Positions 44,570 through 53,135 of a DNA stretch of 64,000 bases are shown here, piece after piece (the first letter of the stretch is position 1; each line of letters begins with the position of its first letter). The notes under the pieces are model-generated. The model was not told the origin of the DNA and made no database searches. It saw nothing but the letters and a program-made list of their open reading frames with translations. The stretch comes from JBHIBD01 sp046758865 (GTDB taxonomy: Bacteria; Planctomycetota; Brocadiia; Brocadiales; Bathyanammoxibiaceae). A program made the translations under genes and the position numbers. The stretch is taken from the NCBI GenBank assembly GCA_046758865.1, contig JBHIBD010000003.1, positions 5,486-69,485 on the forward strand, given 5' to 3'.

Positions 44570-44780
44570 ATGTAGCGTGCAATCCTCGCCATAGGCGAGT
44601 CCGCCATTTGTTGGGCGTGACCCGCATCGGACGAAAGAGGCAACCCCTTCTGTCATTGCTTCGGGGCTATGCCCCTCGCAATGACGAGTGACTGGGTTAT
44701 TGTGAGATGTGACGCCACATCGGGTACGGAGACCCGACGCTACAAAATACCTAATAATGTAGGGTGCGTCTCGACGCACC
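44570..44780. repeat. Cluster of dispersed hairpin modules
   Basis: Contains GCGAGTCCGCC fragments, a GTCATTGCTTCGGGGC-tat-GCCCCTCGCAATGAC palindrome (44653-44687), TCGGGTacggagACCCGA near 44716 and GGTGCGTC-tc-GACGCACC (44763-44780). All have relatives at 20.5, 26.1 or 54.8 kb. No gene seen. Confidence 0.75.
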
Positions 44781-44788
44781 ACTGTTTG

Positions 44789-45469
44789 CTATCTTCGCGA
44801 CAGCTCTCTAATCCTTTCCATTATCTCATCGGTCATCCTACGCAGCGTCTCCTTGTCGGGCTTCTCTATGTTATTAAATCTTATGGGCCTTCCGTACGTA
44901 ATGGTAAGTCTTGTAAAACGCGGGAGTATGGCGCCCTTGGGCAACACCCCATAGGCACCGGCAATATAGACGGGCAGCACAGGTACGTGGCTCTTATGCG
45001 ACAACATCGCCACGCCCGGATGTCCTTGCCCAACCTTGCCATCTACCTTTCCCCATCCCTCTGGAAAGATACCCAATACACCGTTCTTCTTGAGTACATT
45101 TAGTCCAGTAACCAAGGCCTCCTTGTTTAGACCCCTTTCCTTTACAGGAATGGCCTTATGCATTCGGTAAAACCACCATCCCCAGCTCTCGTAATATATG
45201 GACTCCACCATATAGGTTATCCTCCTGGGGCAGGCCACTTGTAGGACCCAGGGATCAATGAGACTAAAGTGGTTAGCAGCCAAAATGATAGGCCCTTTAG
45301 TTGGCACATACTGCCTACTTCTCACCTCAAGCCTGAAGAAGAGCTTTAGGACAATTATGGATATAAATGTCGTAATTTTGTATGCTACATATCCAACAAA
45401 GTCATAAAACAAAGCGCCAAGTTTGATAAACAGCGCCTTCGGCCCTCTCTTAGACCTTTCCAAAGGCAT
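44789..45469 (-). CDS. plsC: 1-acyl-sn-glycerol-3-phosphate acyltransferase (PlsC family)
   Basis: Transfers an acyl chain to lysophosphatidate in phospholipid synthesis, 226 residues, membrane-associated through the N-terminal hydrophobic helix. The catalytic NHFSLIDPW (NHxxxxD form) is near residue 66 and the substrate motif FPEGWGKVDG near 142. A later VPVLPVYIAGAYG completes the family pattern. It stands alone, divergent from nusA. Other PlsC-like acyltransferases cannot be excluded. Confidence 0.9.
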   Translation of the reverse strand: MPLERSKRGPKALFIKLGALFYDFVGYVAYKITTFISIIVLKLFFRLEVRSRQYVPTKGPIILAANHFSLIDPWVLQVACPRRITYMVESIYYESWGWWFYRMHKAIPVKERGLNKEALVTGLNVLKKNGVLGIFPEGWGKVDGKVGQGHPGVAMLSHKSHVPVLPVYIAGAYGVLPKGAILPRFTRLTITYGRPIRFNNIEKPDKETLRRMTDEIMERIRELSRR

Positions 45470-45838
45470 CCCTTTACACCTCCGCTGCCCTTAAAGCTTC
45501 TCTCTTACTGCAAACCGGCTCTAAGATATTTACCCTACACGACATATTATAACCGATGAAAACATCAGCAACCAGACCTTGGGGTATCAAGGACGGCATT
45601 CACCTTTGCAGAAGTACCCTTGTTGACAGGGATTATAGCGTTCGCCGCCACGCCCTTCAACTATTTTCTTCGCCATCAAAAAGGGCTTGACAAAACCTCC
45701 CATAGGGATTAAAAAGTATGTTAAGGACTGGCTTTTATTGACTTAAGGGTTGAATCCATTTTAGGTTAAAAAGAGCATCGGTGTGCTTAGAGAGTGGGCC
45801 TTTCCACTCTTTTATTTTGGCCTTTAGGAGGGTATCCA
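45470..45838 (+). promoter_or_regulatory. nusA upstream region with promoter
   Basis: About 370 bases between plsC and nusA, AT-rich. TTGACA (45687-45692), 17-base spacer and TAAAAA (45710-45715) form a likely promoter with a transcript start near 45722. This leaves a leader of about 115 bases that contains the hairpin described separately. No rimP gene is present upstream of nusA as it is in many bacteria. Confidence 0.55.
45791..45818 (+). terminator. Possible attenuator hairpin in the nusA leader
   Basis: AGAGTGG-gccttt-CCACTCT followed by TTTATTTT, 20 bases before the nusA start and just ahead of its AGGAGGG ribosome site. It has the form of an intrinsic terminator, so it could regulate nusA expression by early termination. 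Confidence 0.6.
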
Positions 45839-46879
45839 GTGGACAGGGAAGAGCTTCTCAGGCTGGTAGAAACCCTGCGCAGAGACAAGGATATAGACAA
45901 AGAGATAGTATTCCAGGGTATAGAGGCCGCACTTATGTCGGCCGCCAGGAAACACTTTGTCCACAGGGAAGACATTACCATAAAAATAGATAGGACAACC
46001 GGGGAACTCATTGCTAAGGAAGGAGATAGAAGAATAGACCCCGCAGAGCTGGGCCGAATAAGTGCTCAAACCGCCAAACAAGTCATGATACAAAAGATAA
46101 GGGAGGCGGAGAGGAACGCCATTTACGACGAGTTTATAAAGAGAAAAGGCACTATTGTTACAGGTACTGTACAGCGCCTTGAGGGTCCCAATATTATAAT
46201 CAACCTGGGGAAGACCGAAGGTCTATTACCAAGGGCAGAGCAGATTACGGACGAGGCATATCGCCCTGGTGACAGGGTTCGTGCCCTGCTCCTTGACGTA
46301 AAAAAGGTGTCCCAGAGGGTAAGGCTGGTACTATCGAGGAGTCATCCCGACTTCGTGAGAAAACTGTTTGAGCTAGAGGTACCCGAGATATCAGAGCAGG
46401 TAATCGAAATTAAGGCGATAGCAAGAGAGGCAGGGTACAGGACCAAGATTGCCGTCCTGTCACAAGACCCACATGTAGACTGTGTGGGTGCCTGCGTTGG
46501 AGTCCGTGGCACAAGGATTAAGAACATAGTTGATGAGCTAGTCGGAGAAAAGATAGACATCATCCGCTGGGATGAGGCTCCCGAGGCGCTGATACCCAAC
46601 ACCCTTAAACCTGCAGAGATTATCGGGATTATGCTGTCCCCGGAGACACACCAGGCAACAGTGGTAGTGCCTAACGATCAGCTCTCACTTGCTATCGGAA
46701 AGAGAGGGCAAAATGTTCGACTAGCCTCCAAACTTACGTCCTGGGACATAGATATACTTACCGAGGAAGAACTCTCTCAGAAAGAGATTGTGGCCGAGAA
46801 AGATGCCACCCCAGGGCAGACACCTTCCGGGGACGACCAAGAGGAGTTTGCGGCCTCCACCCCGGACAATAATGATTGA
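45839..46879 (+). CDS. nusA: Transcription termination/antitermination protein NusA
   Basis: Binds RNA polymerase and affects pausing, termination and antitermination; about 346 residues. The N-terminal domain (DREELLRLVETLRRDKDIDKE) is followed by an S1 domain (GTIVTGTVQRLEGPNIIINLG) and two KH domains with GVRGTRIKNIV and AIGKRGQNVRLA. I place the start at the GTG at 45839, seven or eight bases after AGGAGGG. The extra 15 codons of open frame upstream overlap the hairpin. First gene of the nusA-infB-rbfA operon. Confidence 0.95.
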   Translation: MDREELLRLVETLRRDKDIDKEIVFQGIEAALMSAARKHFVHREDITIKIDRTTGELIAKEGDRRIDPAELGRISAQTAKQVMIQKIREAERNAIYDEFIKRKGTIVTGTVQRLEGPNIIINLGKTEGLLPRAEQITDEAYRPGDRVRALLLDVKKVSQRVRLVLSRSHPDFVRKLFELEVPEISEQVIEIKAIAREAGYRTKIAVLSQDPHVDCVGACVGVRGTRIKNIVDELVGEKIDIIRWDEAPEALIPNTLKPAEIIGIMLSPETHQATVVVPNDQLSLAIGKRGQNVRLASKLTSWDIDILTEEELSQKEIVAEKDATPGQTPSGDDQEEFAASTPDNND

Positions 46880-46905
46880 CACATAAAGCAGAGAAGGCGA
46901 CCTAG

Positions 46906-49173
46906 ATGGCTAAAAAAATTAGGATAAGCACACTGGCAAAAGAGATGGGCGTAAAGAGCGGTCTCATCCTAGAGAAATGCAAGAAACACGGGCTCACCCA
47001 CATTACACACCATGCCAATACAGTAGAGGACAAAGAGGCCACTCTCATACGCAGCTTCTTCGAACCATCTGTTAGTCCGGCTGGAGCCAGGGAAGTTAGT
47101 AAGGCGGCCCCAAAGGTGGTCACGCCCAAAGAAGTCTCTAAGCCAGTGAAGCATAAAGTATTGCCAAAAAGGGCTGAGGCGACGGAAGCAAAGCTTGTTA
47201 CGTTGCCGGCCAAAGGTAAGGCAGGTACCGAGGCCAAACCATTACCCAAGCTCATCCGCCCACCGAAATATATAGCGGTGCCCAGGCGTCCTCCCTTCAG
47301 GAAGCATATAAGGGCAGGATTTAGGAGGAGGAGGAGAGGCCGTCCTGGGGAGGCTGATAGGCCATATCGAGAGGCAGTAGTCGCTCCAAGGGTTACAACG
47401 GAAGGACTTAAGCTTACCCTCGAAGCACCTGTCACGGTTAAGGAACTCTCCAGCAAATTAGGTATAAAAGCAAGCAGTATCATTATGAAGCTCTTGATGG
47501 AGCACAACGTCCGCGCAACAATGAATCAAACGCTTGATGAGGATGTTGTAGTGCTCCTGGGTATGGAGTACGGTGCAGAGATAGAGCTGAAGAAACCGCA
47601 GGAGGTCGGGAAAGCAATAGAGAAGGAGTTTGAGGAGCTGGTCAGTAAACCCGAGGACCTCGTACCCAGACCACCCATAGTTACCTTTTTGGGTCACGTG
47701 GACCATGGTAAGACCTCACTCCTTGATGCCATAAGAAAGGCGAACGTGGTAGCTGGAGAAGCGGGCGGTATTACCCAACACATAGGTGCCTATCGTGTGG
47801 AGACTAACGCTCGTTCGGTGACATTTCTTGACACGCCAGGCCACGAGGCCTTTACCTCGATGCGGGCCAGGGGCTCCCAGGTCACCGACGTTGCAGTGCT
47901 GGTGGTGGCTGCTGATGACGGCGTCATGCCACAAACAGAAGAGGCCATTAACCATGCACGAGCGGCTGGCGTGCCTATTGTCGTGGCCATTAACAAGATA
48001 GACAAACCTGATGCCAACCCCCTGAGGGTGAAACAGCAGTTGGCAAAGCTAGAACTCGTGCCAGAGGAATGGGGTGGGAAGACACAGTTCGTAGAAACAT
48101 CGGCTGTAACCAAACAAGGGCTGGACGAACTTTTGGAAAAGCTCCTACTTGAGGCAGAGCTCCTCGAGCTTAAGGCAAATCCTAAAAAACCAGCCAAGGG
48201 TGTGGTGCTGGAGGCACGATTGCACGAAGGCAGGGGTGTTGTGGCAACAGTAATTGTCCAAGATGGCACACTACACCTGGGAGACGTACTTATCTGTGGT
48301 AATGCATATGGAAGGGCTCGTGCCATATACAATGACAAAGGAAAAGCTACTGAGCACGCAGAGCCTTCCCAACCTGCGTCCATTTCAGACCTCTCTGTCG
48401 TGCCAAACGCAGGAGAGAAATTTTACGTTATAAAAGACATCCAGAGGGCCAAGCAGATAGCAGAAAAGAGACGAGAAAACCTCCGCGAGGCAGGCCTCCA
48501 AGCGCGGGAGCACGTAACCCTAGAGAACCTCTACACAAATATAGAACGCGGAAAAATCAAGGAGCTTCGGATTATCCTCAAGGCAGATGTAAAGGGCTCT
48601 GTTGAGGTCATGGAAAATATGTTGACAGAGCTCTCTACAGAAGAAATAAAGATTAGGATACTCCATCGTGGCGTGGGGAATATAACCGAGTCTGACGTCA
48701 TCTTGGCCGACGCCTCCGACGCAATCATTATAGGATTCTATTCGACACCCGAAGACGGTGTCGCTAATCTTGCAGAAAAAAGTGGTGTAGAGATCAGGCT
48801 TTACCAGGTAATTTACGATGTTACCAATGACATTAAGTCTGCTATGGAGGGCATGTTAGAGCCTGAGCAAAGGGAAGTGATTTTGGGTAATGCCGAGATA
48901 CAACAGGTATTCAAGGTCTCTAAACTGGGCAATATTGCTGGTTGTATTGTCAGGGGTGGGAAGATTACCAGGAACGCTCAGGTAAGGATACGGAGGGATG
49001 GTAATGTTATCCACGAGGGTAAGCTCGCCTCCCTTAGGATTGTAAGAGAAGATGTGAAGGAAGTGCGTCAGGGGCTGGAGTGCGGTATGAGGGTCGCTGG
49101 CTTCGACGACATAAGGGTGGGCGATACCATAGAGGCATATGAAATCCAGCAAATCGCCCGCACACTTAGCTAA
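46906..49173 (+). CDS. infB: Translation initiation factor IF-2
   Basis: GTPase that loads initiator tRNA on the small subunit, 755 residues. The N-terminal IF2_N helix (MAKKIRISTLAKEMGV) is followed by a basic linker with an Arg-rich stretch (FRRRRRGRPGE), a second IF2_N, then the G domain: GHVDHGKTSLLD, DTPGHEAFTSMR and NKIDKPDANP. The C-terminal domains II-IV are present in full. It follows nusA by 26 bases. Confidence 0.97.
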   Translation: MAKKIRISTLAKEMGVKSGLILEKCKKHGLTHITHHANTVEDKEATLIRSFFEPSVSPAGAREVSKAAPKVVTPKEVSKPVKHKVLPKRAEATEAKLVTLPAKGKAGTEAKPLPKLIRPPKYIAVPRRPPFRKHIRAGFRRRRRGRPGEADRPYREAVVAPRVTTEGLKLTLEAPVTVKELSSKLGIKASSIIMKLLMEHNVRATMNQTLDEDVVVLLGMEYGAEIELKKPQEVGKAIEKEFEELVSKPEDLVPRPPIVTFLGHVDHGKTSLLDAIRKANVVAGEAGGITQHIGAYRVETNARSVTFLDTPGHEAFTSMRARGSQVTDVAVLVVAADDGVMPQTEEAINHARAAGVPIVVAINKIDKPDANPLRVKQQLAKLELVPEEWGGKTQFVETSAVTKQGLDELLEKLLLEAELLELKANPKKPAKGVVLEARLHEGRGVVATVIVQDGTLHLGDVLICGNAYGRARAIYNDKGKATEHAEPSQPASISDLSVVPNAGEKFYVIKDIQRAKQIAEKRRENLREAGLQAREHVTLENLYTNIERGKIKELRIILKADVKGSVEVMENMLTELSTEEIKIRILHRGVGNITESDVILADASDAIIIGFYSTPEDGVANLAEKSGVEIRLYQVIYDVTNDIKSAMEGMLEPEQREVILGNAEIQQVFKVSKLGNIAGCIVRGGKITRNAQVRIRRDGNVIHEGKLASLRIVREDVKEVRQGLECGMRVAGFDDIRVGDTIEAYEIQQIARTLS

Positions 49174-49212
49174 ATACAAACCCCCAGTCTCTTTTCCCCA
49201 TAGTTGTCTTTC

Positions 49213-49494
49213 ATGGTCGTTGGAATATTAAACATCAAGATAGTCATAAGGGACGCTCATTCCCTTAAGGATAAACGTAGCGTCATTAAGAGTCTGAAGG
49301 ACAGAATAAGGCAAAAATACAACGTCTCCCTTTCAGAGATAGGAGCCCACAACAACCACAAGCAGTGTATATTAGCAGTGGCAATGGTGGGTAACGAGAG
49401 AAAACACGTTAACAGTGTGCTCTCAGGCCTTGTAAACTCCTTTAAATTATTTCCCAAGGTACAACTTGTAGACTACAACCTGGAGTTAATATAA
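49213..49494 (+). CDS. DUF503 family protein (YlxP-like)
   Basis: About 93 residues, with the family start VVGILNIKIVIRDAHSLKDKR and FKLFPKVQLVDYNLELI at the end. The family occurs between infB and rbfA in many bacteria, exactly as here, suggesting a link to translation or ribosome assembly, and is compatible with a small ferredoxin-like fold. I chose the ATG at 49213; the TTG at 49204 is possible. Confidence 0.88.
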   Translation: MVVGILNIKIVIRDAHSLKDKRSVIKSLKDRIRQKYNVSLSEIGAHNNHKQCILAVAMVGNERKHVNSVLSGLVNSFKLFPKVQLVDYNLELI

Positions 49495-49499
49495 ATGCC

Positions 49500-49856
49500 G
49501 TGCGTGCGAGAAGACTTGAAAAAATAGCGGAGGCCTTGAAGCGAGAGATAAGTATGGTTATTTTCCACAAGCTCAAGGACCCAAGGATAAATCTTGTTAC
49601 TGTAACCAAGACCGAGCCCTCAGAAGACCTACGTTCGGCAAAGGTCTATGTATCTGTCATCGGTGATGAGCCCAAGAAGAAGGCCGCACTCAATGCCCTC
49701 AAGCATGCGCGCGGCCATATCCAATCGCTAATAGGAAAACGGCTCGAAATTCGGTACACACCTGTGCTCGAATTCTGCCTGGACGATTCAGCAGGAAAAG
49801 GCATCCATTTATCCAAACTTATAGATAAGATTTCAGAGGGAGACAAGACAGCATAA
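49500..49856 (+). CDS. rbfA: Ribosome-binding factor A
   Basis: Late 30S maturation factor, 118 residues, with the KH-like sequence RRLEKIAEALKREIS, LKDPRI and LVTVTKTEPSEDLRSAKVYVS. The start is GTG at 49500, five bases after the previous stop. Its stop overlaps the hisG ATG (TAATG), so the two genes are probably coupled. Confidence 0.94.
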   Translation: MRARRLEKIAEALKREISMVIFHKLKDPRINLVTVTKTEPSEDLRSAKVYVSVIGDEPKKKAALNALKHARGHIQSLIGKRLEIRYTPVLEFCLDDSAGKGIHLSKLIDKISEGDKTA

Positions 49857-50728
49857 TGTCAAAACTTGTTTTGGGAATACCCAAGGGGAGCTTGCAGAAG
49901 TCTACCTGCGAGATGATGCAGAGGGCGGGCTTCAATGTACGCGTCAGTGATAGGTCGTACTATCCTATTATAGACGACAACGAGCTTCAAGGCAGATTGG
50001 TCCGCCCCCAAGACATGTCGAGATACGTGGAGAAGGGGATCATAGACGCTGGGTTAACCGGCGCCGACTGGGTGGAGGAGAACAGGTCAAAAGTGAAGGT
50101 TATAACACGTCTGGCCTATGCCAAGCAGCAGCTAACCTCGGTGCGCTGGGTGCTGGCCGTGCCAGAGGACTCGGCCATCCAAACCCCCTCCGAGCTCCAG
50201 GGCAAAAAGATCGCTACGGAGCTTGTCAACGTCACAACAAAGTACCTAGAGCAAAGAGGTATAAAGGCAGAGGTGGAGTTCTCCCACGGGGCCACAGAGG
50301 CAAAGGCCCCCCATCTGGTAGACGCCATCGTAGAACTTACTGAAACGGGTTCAAGCTTGAGGGAAAACAAACTACGCATTGTGGATACTGTGATGGAGTC
50401 AACCACGCAGTTTATCGCCAATAACGAGTCCTGGCAAGACCCCTGGAAGAGGGAAAAGATGGAAAATCTAGCAATGCTCTTTTCCGGGGCTATTATTGCC
50501 CGTGAGAAGGTGGGGCTGAAGATGAACGTCCCCAGTGACCGCCTGGAGGCAGTGATAAAGAGGCTTCCAGCACTTAGAAAGCCAACTGTCTCCACTCTGG
50601 CTGAGGGCTCTGGATACGCCATAGAAACGGTAATAGATGAGACCGTAGCAAGGCACATCATTCCTGAACTTAAAAGGGCTGGGGCAGAGGGAATCATAGA
50701 GTACCCCCTTAACAAGGTAATATTATAG
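49856..50728 (+). CDS. hisG: ATP phosphoribosyltransferase, long form
   Basis: First step of histidine synthesis, joining ATP with PRPP; 290 residues. The catalytic half has LGIPKGSLQ, DAGLTGADWVEE and the PRPP loop ELTETGSSLREN near 165. The extra C-terminal domain (about 205-290, ending AEGIIEYPLNKVIL) is the ACT-like regulatory domain of the long form, expected to mediate histidine feedback. No other his gene is adjacent. Confidence 0.95.
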   Translation: MSKLVLGIPKGSLQKSTCEMMQRAGFNVRVSDRSYYPIIDDNELQGRLVRPQDMSRYVEKGIIDAGLTGADWVEENRSKVKVITRLAYAKQQLTSVRWVLAVPEDSAIQTPSELQGKKIATELVNVTTKYLEQRGIKAEVEFSHGATEAKAPHLVDAIVELTETGSSLRENKLRIVDTVMESTTQFIANNESWQDPWKREKMENLAMLFSGAIIAREKVGLKMNVPSDRLEAVIKRLPALRKPTVSTLAEGSGYAIETVIDETVARHIIPELKRAGAEGIIEYPLNKVIL

Positions 50729-50742
50729 GGACCTATGCTTAG

Positions 50743-52269
50743 ATGATAAAGGCATTCATTATCCTCTTATTGTTCGTCCTTTCTGGATGCGCAACCCAAG
50801 GGCATCTGAAAGAAGATAAACCTGCGCCCACAGAGGCCGTCCAGAAGGAGGAGGTCTCAGTAGAGACCCTGGCCAACTTTTGCACAGGTTTTTATGCCAT
50901 GATGGGGCGTGATTGGAAAACGGCCACCACATTCTTCAAGAAAGCCCTGGAGGGAGACCCTGAGTCAGAAAGAATCCTCCGTTACCTCATAGCTTGTCAC
51001 ATACAGTTGGATGAAAATGACAAGGCCCTAGTGTATATGAAGAAGCTTTCAGACATAAACAGGAAAGACTTCACCATACACTACACGCTCGCCAGCATCC
51101 ATGAGGAGAAGGGAAGGACAGATGATGCCATCCTTGAATACGAGCGTGCGTGCAGGAGCGACATCAAGCAGGTAGACAAGGCCTTGGTAGCTAATGCCCT
51201 TTATCGCCTGGCGCACCTTTACCTCAATAAAAGCGAGCCTATGAAGGCCGTCACCTGTTTCAAGGATATTATAAAATTGGCCTCCCCCGTCGACGTCAGC
51301 AGTCTTCACACCGAGATAGGCATGGCATACATTGACGCCCAAGAGTACGAGAAGGCCAGGCAAGAGCTGGAGACATCAAAAGAACTAAACCCAAACTTAC
51401 CCGCGACCAGGTTATATCTGGCCATTGTACACGATGAATTAGGGGAGTTAGACGAGGCCATTGCCGAGGCCGAGACCTTTTTGCAGACGACACCCAATAC
51501 GTGGCTCGCGCACGCCTTTCTGGCGAGTCTGTACGCAAAGGTAGACAAGACTGAGGATGCAGACTTTCACCGCAGCAAGGCAATAGCAATACTTCAGACC
51601 AGAGTCGCAACGGGTGCAAGTAACGCACAAGAACACATCACCCTGGCCAGACTACTTATAGCCGAGAACAAGAAGAACGAGGCACTGAGGATTATGGAAT
51701 TGGCGAACAATATGCCGAGGACCAAAGAAGAAGCAAGGGAAGTACATTTTATGCTCGCCAACCTGTATTACGACGCCAACCGTGCGGCACAGGTGGAGCA
51801 ACAGCTTAGGGAGGCATTAAGGATAGACCCCAATTTTCACGAGGCCAGCAACTTCCTCGGATATCTCTTTGCTGAAAGAGGGGTAGAGCTGGATGAAGCC
51901 CTTCAACTTATAGAGGGCGCACTTAAGGTGCAGCCCGAAAACGGAGCCTATTTGGACAGCCTGGGCTGGGTGTACTACAAACAGGCCACAGACGATGAAA
52001 GCGACGAAAGAATGAGCCTTGCCCTGGAGAAACTTCTAAAGGCCGTTAAGATGTCCCCCGACCCCGAGATATATAAGCATATAGGGGAGATATATTACAG
52101 CCAAGGCCGTTGGGAAAAGGCACGACAGCAATGGCAAAGGGCCCTCGAGGAGTTTCCAGAATACGAGGTGATCTCACACATCGAGTGGATAAAGAAGAAA
52201 TTGGAAAGGCTTGAGACCCTGCAAATACAGGAAGACAAACTTTACCAAGAGAAAAGTACAGCTCCATAA
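50743..52269 (+). CDS. TPR-repeat lipoprotein
   Basis: 508 residues. Lipoprotein signal LLFVLSGCATQG places Cys near 17. From about residue 45 onwards there are roughly ten tetratricopeptide repeats, e.g. FTIHYTLASIHEEKGRTDDA and YLDSLGWVYYKQ. TPR lipoproteins of this size act as scaffolds for secretion or envelope assembly machines, but no partner is visible here. It sits between hisG and yebC with short gaps (14 and 18 bases), so may be co-transcribed with them. Confidence 0.85.
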   Translation: MIKAFIILLLFVLSGCATQGHLKEDKPAPTEAVQKEEVSVETLANFCTGFYAMMGRDWKTATTFFKKALEGDPESERILRYLIACHIQLDENDKALVYMKKLSDINRKDFTIHYTLASIHEEKGRTDDAILEYERACRSDIKQVDKALVANALYRLAHLYLNKSEPMKAVTCFKDIIKLASPVDVSSLHTEIGMAYIDAQEYEKARQELETSKELNPNLPATRLYLAIVHDELGELDEAIAEAETFLQTTPNTWLAHAFLASLYAKVDKTEDADFHRSKAIAILQTRVATGASNAQEHITLARLLIAENKKNEALRIMELANNMPRTKEEAREVHFMLANLYYDANRAAQVEQQLREALRIDPNFHEASNFLGYLFAERGVELDEALQLIEGALKVQPENGAYLDSLGWVYYKQATDDESDERMSLALEKLLKAVKMSPDPEIYKHIGEIYYSQGRWEKARQQWQRALEEFPEYEVISHIEWIKKKLERLETLQIQEDKLYQEKSTAP

Positions 52270-52287
52270 GTTAACTGAGGTTCAAAG

Positions 52288-53043
52288 ATGGCCGGACACT
52301 CTCACTGGGCAAGCATAAAAAGGAAAAAGAGCGCTATCGACGCCAAAAGGGGCAAGATGTTCTCAAAGCTCGCAAGAAACATAACCGTTGCAGCAAAGCG
52401 TGGCGGAGGCAACCCGGACCTTAATATCAAACTTCAGTACGCCATCGAGAAGGCAAAAGCCGCCAATATGCCCAAAGACAACATAGAGAGGGCCATTCAG
52501 AAGGGTATCGGGGGAACATCCGGCGAAGACCTTTTTGAATGTCTTTATGAGGGTTATGGCCCAAGCGGTGTAGCTATCATGCTTGAGATCGTCACCGACA
52601 ATAAGAACCGCACTGCTTCAGAGATTAGGAAGATATTTGAAAGATTCGGGGGCAGTCTGGGGGCATCAGGCTGCGTATCTTGGATGTTCGAAAAGAAGGG
52701 CATATTCGCTGTGAATAGTGACAAGGTGGATGAGGACCAGCTTATGATGATTGCCCTGGAGGCGGGGGCAGAGGATGTTCTTCATGTAGAGCACGTCTAC
52801 CAGATAATCTGTCCGCCGTCAGATTCCGAAAGGATAAAAAACTTCCTGACAGAACAGAATGTCCCCTTTGAATCGGCCGAGATTAGTTGGATTCCCAAAA
52901 GTTTTGTAGAACTGGACGAAGTGGCTGGGAAAAAGGTGGTAGCGCTTATGGACGCCTTAGAAGACCATGACGACGTGCAAGAGGTGTACGCAAACTTCAA
53001 CCTACCCAAGGAGTTGCTGTTAGAGATGCAGGAAAAACGCTAA
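52288..53043 (+). CDS. yebC: YebC/TACO1 family protein
   Basis: 251 residues, full family length. The start MAGHSHWASIKRKKSAIDAK and the ENIERAIQKG-like (DNIERAIQKG) block are diagnostic, with the last block DHDDVQEVYANFNLP. The group was first called a transcriptional regulator, while TACO1 and several bacterial members aid translation of difficult sequences such as proline runs. Followed by a convincing promoter for hflX. Confidence 0.95.
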   Translation: MAGHSHWASIKRKKSAIDAKRGKMFSKLARNITVAAKRGGGNPDLNIKLQYAIEKAKAANMPKDNIERAIQKGIGGTSGEDLFECLYEGYGPSGVAIMLEIVTDNKNRTASEIRKIFERFGGSLGASGCVSWMFEKKGIFAVNSDKVDEDQLMMIALEAGAEDVLHVEHVYQIICPPSDSERIKNFLTEQNVPFESAEISWIPKSFVELDEVAGKKVVALMDALEDHDDVQEVYANFNLPKELLLEMQEKR

Positions 53044-53048
53044 CAGCC

Positions 53049-53077
53049 TTGAAGGGGGCACCTTACGGTGTTATAAT
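53049..53077 (+). promoter_or_regulatory. Promoter for hflX
   Basis: TTGAAG (53049-53054), 17-base spacer, perfect TATAAT (53072-53077). The element lies between TTGAAGGGG (53049-53057) and its inverse CCCCTTCAA (53093-53101), which could fold in the 5' leader. Confidence 0.6.
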
Positions 53078-53135
53078 TTAATCAGAAAGAGACCCCTTCA
53101 AAAGACAATCCCACACATATTTGCACAGGAGATAA

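Noticed and set aside
45556..45690. A 44-codon open frame starting ATGAAAACATCA upstream of nusA
   Set aside because: No ribosome site, no recognisable sequence, and it overlaps the probable promoter.
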